From the NCBI GenBank assembly GCA_003117195.1, contig BDSI01000029.1:124001-188000 (forward strand): DNA of 64,000 nucleotides, written 5' to 3'. The stretch comes from Eudorina sp. 2006-703-Eu-15 (lineage: Eukaryota > Chlorophyta > Chlorophyceae > Chlamydomonadales > Volvocaceae). The position numbers and the translations under genes were made by a program. Positions 55,301-64,000 of the stretch are shown here, in pieces. How positions within the stretch are numbered: position 1 is the stretch's first letter; each line of letters opens with the position of its first letter. Under the pieces are notes generated by a model that ran no database searches, was not told the origin of the DNA, and saw only the letters and a program-made list of their open reading frames with translations.

Positions 55301-58300
55301 CAGTCCACGGGTCGCGTCAGTCCACGGGTCGCGTCAGTCCACGGGTCGCGTCAGTCCACGGTCGCGTCAGTCCACGGGTCGCGTCAGTCCACGGGTCGCG
55401 TCAGTCCGAGCGGGGTGCAGGTGTGACGGATTGTGCTGCTGGGAGGAGGACAGACAGCGAGCTCTCTCGTTGGGACTCCACCTCCACCTCCCTCATCCTG
55501 TCGGCCCCGTCCCGCCCCCGCCCCCGTCCCGCCCCCGCCCCCGTCCCGCCCTCGCCCCGCCCCCGTCCCGCCCTCGCCCCGCCCCCGCCCTCGCCCCCGG
55601 CCCCGTCCCGCCCTCGCCCCCGCCCCCGTCCCGCCCTCGCCCCGCCCCCGTCCCGCCCTCGCCCCCGCCCCCGCCCTCGCCCCCGGCCCCGTCCCGCCCT
55701 CGCCCCCGCCCCCGTCCCGCCCTCGCCCCCGCCCCCGTCCCGCCCTCGCCCCCGGCCCGTCCCGCCCTCGCCCCCGCCCCCGTCCCGCCCTCGCCCCCGC
55801 CCCCGCCCTCGCCCCCGGCCCCGTCCCGCCCTCGCCCCCGCCCCCGCCCCTCCGCGGACCCGACCCCGAGCAGGTGCTGGAGGGCACCAACGGCGGACAG
55901 GCGGTCGGCTGGCCCGCCTTCCACGCCTCATCCGTGCATGCGTCGCCGCTGCTGTACGACATCGATTTCGATGGTGTACGGGACATCATGCTGGCGACGT
56001 ACGACGGCCAGATCATTTTCTACAAGGATACGGTGTGAACGGTTTGATTGGGTGTAGGAGGCGGGGTTTAGGGGGGCGGGGGGCAGGGCGGGCCGCACAC
56101 CTCGTGCGTATGGGCGGACCGGTCGGGGAGGGGGCGGCCAGGCACGGATCCAGGCCCCCCTGGAGGTTATAACTGCGGGTGAAGCGCTCTGTGCACGGTG
56201 GTCACGGGGGGGGGGTTACTGCAGAGCTGCGTGTGCTGCGACGGCGCCGCGCTCCCCGTGTGAGCTTCCCTTCCCCCATACTGTCCTCTCTCGCACCGCG
56301 GGGGAGCGGATATAGGAAATTGGTGGACATATTCAAACTGCGCTGCTGCCTGCGGGGAAGGGGTGTGTGTGGAGAGGACGTCGTGAAGCCCCGCTTCAGT
56401 GTTCTACCAATCCCTTAATCCCGACCCCACCCCACCCCGCCGGGATCCACGCTCTGGCAGCCAGCGCAGTCCATCGCTGCCCGCCAATGCCCAAACCGCT
56501 TGCCACCCGGCCCTTTTCGCGAGCGGTTGCCTGGGCCGGTGTCCCTCCTCCGCAGGGCGAGCGGCTGGCCGAGGGCATCCAGGTCAGCCGCCTCCGTGTC
56601 CGCAAGGTACGTCCCGAGCTCGGGGCTTCCGGGATCAGGCCCGCGGAGGGGGACCCGCCATCAGCCCGCGTAAGACCAACACGCCCAGGAAGCGAACCCA
56701 GCCAGCCAGCCAACCAGCACGCACACCCAGCCAGCACCCCCGCAGACCCGGGGACCCCTGGCCGTGCATCCGTTGCACTCGTGAGCCGTACCGTACATTG
56801 CCGTACTTTGCCGTGCACACACCCTGGGGTTCTCCCCCACCCCCCGCCCCTCAGGACTGGTTCGTGGGTCTGGACCCCAAGGACCCCTTCGACCACTCCC
56901 ACCCGGATGTGGGCGACGGCGAGGCGACCGACGGCCAGGTGCGGATGGGGGCCGCTGCTGGACTTGCGCTGTGGTGCGCTGTGCCGCCACAGCCAGCCAG
57001 CGAGCCAGCCAGCCAGCCACTGCGGGGGGAGGGAATGTTTTTCGCGAAAGGGGGGAAGGGACCCCTGGGCGCGGGAACGCGGTGTGGATGGATGGAGGCG
57101 CTGAAGAGGGCCGGAAGCGGTGGGCACAGGGCCGCGGCCGGGGTCGGCGGCGTTGTTATTAGAGGCGCCCTGTTGGCACCGAGCTGAGGGAGGCGCCGCG
57201 GGGGGCTGTTCCTCATCCCGCGCAATCCCACGACACGTGGCCATCCCTTGTGTCCCTGGCTTTGGTGGCTGCAGGCCAAGGGCGATTCAGGGGCCGGCAG
57301 GGCTCTGGAGAAGAAGCAACAGCAGCAGCAGCGGCGGCAGGAGGGGGGCGCGTTCTCCAGCCCGCAGGTGGGAGACGGCGGCGACGCGAAGCACAGCCTG
57401 AGCATGGAGGACCGCGTCAAGCGGTTCGTGCGGCAGATCACCGAGTACAGGTGGGCCCTGTGCGGCGCGGGAAGGGGGCGGGCGGGCGGGAAGGGGTCCC
57501 GGGTGCGCGTCCCCCGGAGGAGCCGAGCTCAGGTGCAGGGGGAGGTGTGGGAGGAGGTGGTGGTCAGGGCGCTAGGGTGCACGTGGGGGGGGGACCACTG
57601 GTTCGAACGCTCATCGTAACGCGCCCCTTCCCACACGGCAATAAAGACAGCGACGCCCCTCCCCTCCCCACCCCCTCGCAGTATAGTTATGCCTGCCAAT
57701 GTCCTATACTCCCTTCCCACCCCCTCGCAGTATAGTTATGCCTGCCAATGTCCTATACTCCCTTCCCACCCCCTCGCAGTATAGTTATGCCTGCCAATGT
57801 CCTATACTCCCTTCCCACCCCCTCGCAGTATAGTTATGCCTGCCAATTTCCTATACTCCCTTCCCACCCCCTCGCAGTATAGTTATGCCTGACAATTTCC
57901 TATACTCCCTCCCCACCCACTTGGGTCGCGTATTGACTCCTGTGCCACGTATCGGTTCCCCAATCCATACCCCACCCCCTCGCAGTATAGTTATGCCTGC
58001 CAATTTCCTATACTCCCCTCCCCACCCCCTCGCAGTATACTTATGCCTGCCAATTTCCTATACTCCCCTCCCCACCCCCTCGCAGTATACTTATGCCTGC
58101 CAATGTCCTATACTCCCCTAACCACCCCCTCGCAGTATACTTATGCCTGCCAATTTCCTATACTCCCCTCACCCCACCCCTTAGGATGCTGCCCCGGGCT
58201 CCCCCTCTTCCCCTCCCGCAGGCAAAAGTACGGCGACCTGGCGGCCGACAAGCTGATGGAGGAGGCGCGCGCCACCAACGCGCTGTTCTACGAGGCGGTG

Positions 58301-61300
58301 GTGGCGGCCATCAAGCAGATCCTGCTGCAGCAGCAGCTCGGGAACGGCACCGCGGGCGCGGAAGGCGCGACGGCGCGCAGCCCCACAGTCGCCACAGGCG
58401 CCAAGTGAGTGCCGCCGGCCCCGCGAGTACTAGGGGGGGGAGGAGCAACCCCGGGGGGGAGCGGGCTGCCTGGACCCGTCGCCCGCAGGGTGTGCGACTG
58501 CCTCCTGATGGTGCCTGTTCCGCTGGGGTGTCAGAGAGGGGCGCGGTGGTGGTGGTGGTGGTGGTGGTGGTGGTGGTGGTGGTGGGCCAACATCGCCTTC
58601 TTACGCGCTACATCCTCACCCCACGCCGCGCACTCACCCTCCCCCCCCGCCGCCCCCCTTCCCCCTTCCCCGTTCCCCCCCAAACCCGACACCTCGCCTC
58701 CTCGCCCCTCCCGCCGCGCCGCTCCGCAGCACCAGCCGCCGCCGGCTGATGCAGGCCACCGACCCCACCACCACCACCACCGACGCCAACGCCAGCCTGG
58801 GCGGCTCGGCCACCGTGGAGGGCCTGGGATCTGGTGAGGCGGTCAGCGACGAGGCCGCCCACTCCTTCGACATCTTCGAGGAAGAGCAGCTGCTGGCGGC
58901 GGACGACGGATTCAACTACGGGAGGGACAACCCCGAGCTGCACGGCGATGACGTACTCGACTTTGGGGGGGACGCATTCGGCGGCTCCGGCGGCTTTCAT
59001 GAGGACGGCGTCGGCGACGGCCTGTACCAGGTCGACGCGGCGGAGGCGGCGGCGGACATCGGCGGCGCCGCCGGCGGCAGCGACCTGGACAGCTTCCTGG
59101 CGCGGGTGCAGTACGACGAGTTCGGCGACCTGGAGAGTACGACAGAGTTCCGGGAGAGTGACGCGGCGCTGCATGAGCACGGCGGTGCGTCTCGGGGGGG
59201 GGGTCGTGCGGGTGGTCGGGGGCCGGGGGTTTGCGGGTTTATCGTCGTTTGGCCCAGGCCCTCGTCTAGTTCGCCTCCCCCGCCTTCCCTCCCCTGGGGG
59301 AGGCACTTGCTGTGCCTTGCCGTGCCTTGCCTTTATGTCCCCTAATCTCCCCTCTGCACCCTTATTTTCCCCTTCCCCCCTTCCCCCTCCCCCCCTCCCC
59401 CCCTCCCCTCCTGCCCCTGCCCTCCCCGCCCCCTCCTCCACCGCAGTGGACCCCCGGGCCGCCAACCCCGACGAGCTGCAGGTGGACGCGTACGGCCACC
59501 TGTACCTGGGCGACTACCACCTGGGGGGCAGCAGCCGGGGCTGGGGCAACGAGGACTTCGCGCAGGTGGGGTGGGGGAGGGGCGGGGGGTGGGGGGTGGG
59601 GCAGTGGGTGGCGGAGGGGCTGGGAAGGTGTTTGTGGTTGGGGAGGGGCGGTGGGCGGGTGTTTGGTTGGAGGGGGGCAGTGGGTGTGTGGGTGGGCGTC
59701 GGCGGAGCACCGGCAAGTTGGGTCGCTCCTCCTGGCACCTGTGCTCCGTACGACCATTTGCGTGCGTGCTGTACAACTCCTGCGTGCCGTACGATTTCTG
59801 TGTGCGGTACGACCACCTGTGTGCCGTACGACCCCTGTGTGCGGGGCAGTGGGGGTCGTCCGGGCCCTACCTCTGCTGCTCTGGCAGCGACCGCAGCCTA
59901 TGTATGCATGGCAGCAAGCACCCCGGGACCCTGCCCGCGCATTCAAGTGTGCCGCCGCCCTCCCCTCCGCCCCTATACTTCCTATACCCCCCGTTCCCCC
60001 ACCCCACCCCCACCCCCACCCCCATCCCAGACCAAGCACCCGGACGCCTCGGGCGGCTACGTGTACGTGGACCCCCACATCATGACCACCCCCGCCATCG
60101 CCGACATCGACGGCGACGGCCACGATGAGCTCGTGGTGGCCGTGTCGTACTTTTATGACCGGTGCGGCCGAGGGGCGCCCTCTGGGGCGGGTGGTTGCTT
60201 GGAGCCGGTTCCTCGTTCAGCCGTTCATTGTCCTCGGGTTTAGGGTTGGGGTCGTGTTGGGGGCGGTGCGGGTGGCACCTTACCAACCGAAGGGGAGGGA
60301 AGGGAAGGGAAGGGAAGGGAAGGGAAGGGAAGGGAAGGGAAGGGAAGGGAAGGGAAGGGAAGGGAAGGGAAGGGAAGGGAAGGAAGGGAAGGGAAGGGAA
60401 GGAAGGGAAGGAAGGGAAGGGAAGGGAAGGGAAGGGAAGGGAAGGAAGGGAAGGGAAGGGAAGGGAAGGGAAGGGAAGGGAAGGGAAGGGATCGTTTGCG
60501 CGGATTGGCGCCCCGGCCGCCTCGTGCACCGCCGTTGTTGGTCGACTCCCCGTCCCAGTGTCGTCCAGTGCCCCACACCACACCACCACCACCCCTCTCC
60601 TCCCCTGGCCCCCGCCTCCCCCACCGCTCCAGGGAATACTACGACGACCCCGAGCACGCCAAGGACCTCAAGGTGGGTAAGGGGGTGAGGGAAGGGGTGG
60701 GTGGATAAAGGGGGAACCCGCGCTTACTCGGCAGCTGGGGCTTGTCGCACTTGTCCCTTCTCATCACTGTTGCCACCACCCAAACCACTACAACCATCAC
60801 CAACACCACCAACACCAACAACCCGCCCCAACGAAGCGCGCTTGCAAGCTGATGTCGGCCGATCTCGGATCACCCCAGGACCCCATCCCGTCCCTCGCCC
60901 GCCCGCACATGGCCTCCTGTGACGTCATCCCGTGTGCTGTGCTGTGCTGTGCTGTGCTGTGCTGCTCCGCGGGCCTGCCGTCGCGCAGGGCATCGATGTG
61001 TCCAAGTACGTGGCGAGTAAGTGCGGGGCCGTCGTGGGGGGGCCCAAGGGGTCAGGGCCATGGGGCCAGGGATTTGCGGCGACAGGGCCGTGGGGGAGGG
61101 GGGAGAGACATGCGCCGGGAAACAGGGACGGGGTTGGGGGGTACAGGGACGGGGATGGGGGGTACAGAGAAACAGCAGAAAGCAACTGAACAGGCCCAGA
61201 ATGGACCCGGTCGCACACGGGCGGGGGAAGAGCCGCCGCGGGGCGGGGGGCCGGCGCAGCTAGCGGGATGAGGTTGGAAGGCTCTAGGGGGAGCGCGCTG

Positions 61301-62266
61301 CGTCAGGTCACACTTGGAGTAAGCGATCTGCGATAGAGTGAGAAGGCGCAGTGATGCCCGAACTGCGTCTCCAGCCCAGGCGCCCACCCTCACGCCTACC
61401 GCCACCGCCGCCGCCGCCGCCGCCAACCCCCACTGCCACTTCCCCCCCGCACCCGGCATCCCCATCCCCCGGTGCGACCGCAGGCGGTGTGGTGGTGTTC
61501 GACCTGCGCACCCGCACCGAGAAGTGGGTGCAGCACCTGGATCTGTCGACTGACACCGCCTCGTACAAGGTGCGGCGGTGTGTGTTTAGAAATGCAACCG
61601 GCGGTGTGTGTGTGTGTACGATATTGTGGGTCTGCGTGTGTGTATGTCTGTGTGTATGTGTTTGTGTGTGTGTGGGGGGGGGGAGAGAATGAGAGGAGGC
61701 CGTCTATCCACTCGGTTATGTAGTTGCTCGTACACCACTGACCCCCCTTTCCCCGATTGGGACATGCCCATGAAGTGGTGGTACTTGTCTACCAAGTCGC
61801 CACGCCCTGCCCCTTCTTCTTCCCCCGCCCCTCTTTCCCCTCGCCCTCACCCCAGTCTAAATATGTCTACCACTTTCGAATACCCCCTCCCCACCCCCAC
61901 CCCCAGGCGTACGCGTACTCGTCCCCCACCCTGGTGGACCTGGACGGGGACAGCAAGCTGGAGATCGTTGTGGGCACCTCCATGGGCTTCCTCTACGTCC
62001 TGGACTACAAGTGAGCGGCGCGGGGCCGGGCGGGGAGGCACCGCGGCCGGGCGGGGAGGCCACCCCGGGAAGGGAAGGAGGGGGGGAGGGACCGCGGCCG
62101 GGCGGACGCGGCCGGGGGCGGGGTTCCTAGAGGGTTGCTTAGATAACTGGGGTTGAACAGCGGCAAACAGTTGGATTCCGGCGGTCGAGGGACTAAGGTG
62201 TGGTGGCCCTGGCCCCGGCCCCTCCATCCCGCAGTTTTGATTGTGTGGGCAGTTTTTGCTCCACCC

Positions 62267-62297
<31 letters not shown>

Positions 62298-63656
62298 CCG
62301 CCCCACGGCCCGTCCCCTGCCCTGCCCTCCATGGGCGCCCTCCCACTCCAGGGGTGGTCCGGTGGCGGGCTGGCCCATCCAGATGGGCGAGATCCAGGCC
62401 CAGCCGCTGGTGGCCGACATCAACAACGACGGAGATCTGGAGATCTTTATCTGTGAGGACCCCGAGGCGGCGCGGGGCGGGGCGGGGCGGGGCGGGGCGG
62501 AATGCTAGGGAAGGGTGGGGGAAAGTGCTGGGGAGGACGCTTAGCGATGTAGCGAAGGACCAGAATGGAACCGAGCAGACCCGTTGATGGGGCCAAGACG
62601 TCACGCCAGATGTCTCTCTCAGCCATCTCTACGCCCACCCACCCCCGCCACCCCCGCGCTGCCCCTATTCTTCCCCCCTCCCTCCGCTCGGCGCGGCCCC
62701 CCCCAGCTGACATGCGGGGCAACCTGGCCGCCTTCAACACCAAGGGCGAGGAGGTGTGGGAGCGCCACGTGCGGTCGGCTGTGTCGCAGGTGCGCTGCAG
62801 ACCGGGGCAGGAGCCGTGGGGCCGTGGGCGCAGTCCAGTCCAGTCCCCAGTCCAGTTCGGTCCAGTCCTCCGTGCGCCTTCCTCTTGCACTTGCTAGCTA
62901 CCTAGCTACCTAGCCAGCTACCTAGCCAGCTACCTAACCAGCTACCTAACCAGCTACCTAGCCAGCTACCTAGCCAGCTACATAGCCAGCTACATAGCTA
63001 GCTGGCCAGCAAAGAATTGCGATGTTGCACATGCCGCACGGCTGCCCGCTCACCCCTCCTCGCTCGGCCCCGGCGGATGTTGCCGCTGCCTCGTGTTGAC
63101 TGACTGACGGGCGGACTGACTGACGGACGGACGGACCGGGTGCCGGTGGTGTCCCCCCCCTTCAGGGCGCGGTGGCCGGAGACATCGACGGAGATGGTCA
63201 GCTGGAGGTGCGGCGCGTGAGGGGCACAGAGCGGAAGGGGTGGAGGGAGGGTGTTGTGAGGGGCACAGAGCGGAAGGGGTGGACAGAGCATAAGGGGTGG
63301 AGGGAGGGTGGGGCGAGGGCAGAGGTAAGTGGAGGCGGGCTGGACGTTGGGGGGCGTCTCGGACGCCGGCTGCATTGGAGGCCCGGGGTGGGCAGCTGCC
63401 TGGGCATCCCGTCGCCTTGCCGGGCTGCCGCTTCCTGGCCCAGCGTGGCGTGGTCACGCTGCTCCTCCCCCTCCTCCTCCTCCTCCTCCGCTTCCCCCTC
63501 CCCCTCCCCCCCTCCCCTCCCTCTCCTCCTCCTCCTCCGCCTCCCCGATCTACTGACGGACCCCTCTCTCACCCCGCTCATGTTCCTGTCCCCGACGCAC
63601 GCAGGTGGTCGTTGGTACGGCCAGCGGCTTCATCTACGCCCTGGCGGGTTCCACTG
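52337..63656 (+). CDS. DEX1: DEX1 homologue: secretory-pathway FG-GAP/VCBS-repeat membrane protein, 3' part beyond window
   Basis: Homologue of plant DEFECTIVE IN EXINE FORMATION 1, a cell-surface/endomembrane protein. Exons: 52337-52456, 53046-53117, 53779(or 53775)-53903, 54628-54667, 55874-56032, 56556-56606, 56855-56938, 57275-57450, 58222-58404, 58730-59184, 59447-59565, 60031-60161, 60633-60672, 60989-61016, 61484-61569, 61907-62010, 62352-62452, 62707-62789, 63166-63207, 63605-63656; 750 codons so far. Signal peptide [20 protein letters not shown]... Conserved text: [196 protein letters not shown]. DxDxDG loops are calcium-binding type. The acidic middle (residues about 340-490) is specific to this lineage. 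The 3' end is outside the window. Confidence 0.94.
52965..53012. repeat. Intronic element D, copy 2
   Basis: GCATGTCACGCACTCCTGCT, TTGCCTGCTTAAGCAACACA, then CA repeats, about 35 nt upstream of the acceptor at 53046 in DEX1 intron 1. Matches 46034-46080. Confidence 0.75.
54822..55408. repeat. 17-bp minisatellite in DEX1 intron 4, about 34 copies
   Basis: The unit CACGGGTCGCGTCAGTC is repeated nearly perfectly, with one truncated unit near 54950 and one single-base loss near 55360. The 417- and 202-residue frames through it are artefacts. Confidence 0.98.
55500..55862. repeat. C-rich imperfect repeat at the 3' end of DEX1 intron 4
   Basis: About 360 nt of GCCCCCGCCCCCGTCCC/CTCG variants leading directly to the acceptor at 55873. 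In effect a very long pyrimidine-rich tract. Confidence 0.9.
56311..56350 (+). repeat. Element A, reverse orientation relative to splice use, in DEX1 intron 5
   Basis: Plus strand: TATAGGAAATTGGTGGACAT, ATTCAAACTGCGCTGCTGCC. This is the complement of the form found before 3' splice sites. It is about 205 nt upstream of the exon at 56556. Confidence 0.85.
57666..58172 (+). repeat. Tandem array of 49-bp 3'-intron modules in DEX1 intron 8
   Basis: Nine units of about 49 bp, each reading CGCAGTATAGTTATGCCTGC, CAATTTCCTATACTCCC, CTCCCCACCCCCT. Every internal unit ends in a pyrimidine tract plus CGCAG, so the array is a series of acceptor-like sites before the true acceptor at 58221. It is interrupted by element B at 57919-57970. 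Confidence 0.93.
57919..57970 (+). repeat. Intronic element B, copy 3, inserted in the 49-bp array
   Basis: CTTGGGTCGCGTATTGACTC, CTGTGCCACGTATCGGTTCC, CCAATCCATACC. One or two base differences from the copy at 18395-18446 in an unrelated gene. Confidence 0.88.
58543..58583. repeat. (GGT)n trinucleotide run in DEX1 intron 9
   Basis: About 13 GGT units between exons 58222-58404 and 58730-59184. Confidence 0.95.
59748..59845. repeat. Imperfect repeats around CGTACGAC in DEX1 intron 11
   Basis: Four to five diverged units of about 21-23 bp (GTGCCGTACGACC..CTGTGTGCGGTACGACC) between exons 59447-59565 and 60031-60161. Confidence 0.75.
60291..60490. repeat. (GGGAA)n pentanucleotide purine tract in DEX1 intron 12
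   Basis: About 40 units of GGGAA with a few GGAA deletions. Long all-purine tract on the coding strand. Confidence 0.97.
61577..61604. repeat. Intronic element C, copy 4
   Basis: GGTGTGTGTTTAGAAATGCA then ACCGGCGG, just after the donor at 61569 in DEX1. Confidence 0.7.
61858..61887 (+). repeat. 3'-intron module (element A) in DEX1 intron 15
   Basis: AAATATGTCTACCACTTTCG, AATACCCCCT followed by C-rich sequence to the acceptor at 61906, about 20 nt away. It has the same orientation relative to splicing as the HCF244 copies. Confidence 0.8.
62891..63004. repeat. 12-bp tandem repeat AGCTACCTAGCC in DEX1 intron 18
   Basis: About nine imperfect copies, varying between CTAGCC, CTAACC and ATAGCC. 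Confidence 0.93.
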
Positions 63657-64000
63657 GTGGGTGGGTGGGTGGGTGGGCCAGCGGTCGGTCCCTGGCGTGT
63701 TGCAGTATGCGCCGGGGCTTGGGTCGCGCGCACGCGCACGCAGCTCACGCTGAGCACCAGCAGCTCTGTCTCGCTGCGGTGACGGTACCGTAAGTCCACC
63801 GGGTGTGTGGGGTGGGTGGGGTTGGGACGGCGCCCAACTCGGGGCGATTGGGGTGGACGTGCGGTGGGGTGGAGGGCTGCCACGGCCTTGCATGGACGGG
63901 TTGAGATTGCCAAGCACCTGTCGCGGGCGGGCGGGCGGGCGGGCGGGCACGTAGATGCCTCCGGTCCCAGCCACCCCCTCCTCCCGACCTGACCCGACAC
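63657..64000 (+). other. DEX1 intronic sequence to the window end; next exon not identified
   Basis: After the donor at 63656 (phase 1) the sequence is G-rich with GGGT and GGGC runs. A short stretch 63747-63792 is bounded by an acceptor-like CACGCAG and a GTAAGT donor, but its translation does not resemble the expected DEX1 continuation, so it is not claimed as an exon. Confidence 0.4.

Noticed and set aside
54804..56057. 417-residue frame with [17 protein letters not shown] repeats
   Set aside because: It is the 17-bp minisatellite read in one frame, fused by chance to the real DEX1 exon 55874-56032.
63747..63792. Short stretch between CACGCAG and GTAAGT as the next DEX1 exon
   Set aside because: The translation in the required phase (AHAEHQQLCLAAVTV) does not resemble the expected DEX1 continuation (a PYRTHGRV-like segment).

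Overview
This window is nuclear DNA of a GC-rich, intron-rich green alga, most likely a volvocine (Chlamydomonas/Gonium/Volvox-type) alga. The evidence is: spliced genes with GT-AG introns and long C-rich 3' ends; Ala/Gly/Ser/Pro-rich low-complexity protein segments; many micro- and minisatellites; two plant-lineage genes (HCF244, a chloroplast photosystem II assembly factor, and DEX1); and a TGTAA-type polyadenylation motif after some genes. The species cannot be fixed from the sequence. All gene models were assembled by eye from splice signals, reading phase and remembered family sequences. No search was run.

Layout. (1) 1-3405, plus: C-terminal part of a large one-pass membrane protein. 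(2) 3406-8473: repeat-rich spacer. (3) 8474-11420, minus: 20S proteasome subunit beta-6 (PBF1/PSMB1), first exon not found. (4) 12459-20470, minus: an unusual protein joining a pVHL-beta-like domain to a HExxH metallopeptidase-like domain, with uncertain low-complexity 3' exons. (5) 21283-21954, plus: a small coiled-coil protein, head-to-head with (4). (6) 23255-25772, plus: a patatin-like acyl hydrolase, complete. (7) 27254-30465, plus: an EF-hand-type protein, 5' end not found. (8) 34477-39008, minus: HCF244/Ycf39 homologue, complete. (9) 41043-50568, minus: RCC1-repeat protein, complete, with a 1.3-kb CCTG array in one intron. (10) 52337 to beyond the window, plus: DEX1 homologue (FG-GAP/VCBS-type repeats), head-to-head with (9). 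For the complete models (4, 5, 6, 8, 9) the summed exon length is an exact multiple of three, an internal check on splice choices.

The genes are ordinary unrelated housekeeping or plastid genes and do not form a pathway. The least ordinary feature is in the introns. A related module of about 45 bp with the core CAATTTCCTATACCCCCTCC recurs shortly upstream of 3' splice sites in introns of four unrelated genes. It is tandemly multiplied in one DEX1 intron and duplicated together with the splice acceptor in the proteasome gene. At least four other short dispersed elements also recur within introns. This resembles an introner- or MITE-like process. Gene 5' ends lie in AT-richer stretches and gene bodies become strongly GC-rich.
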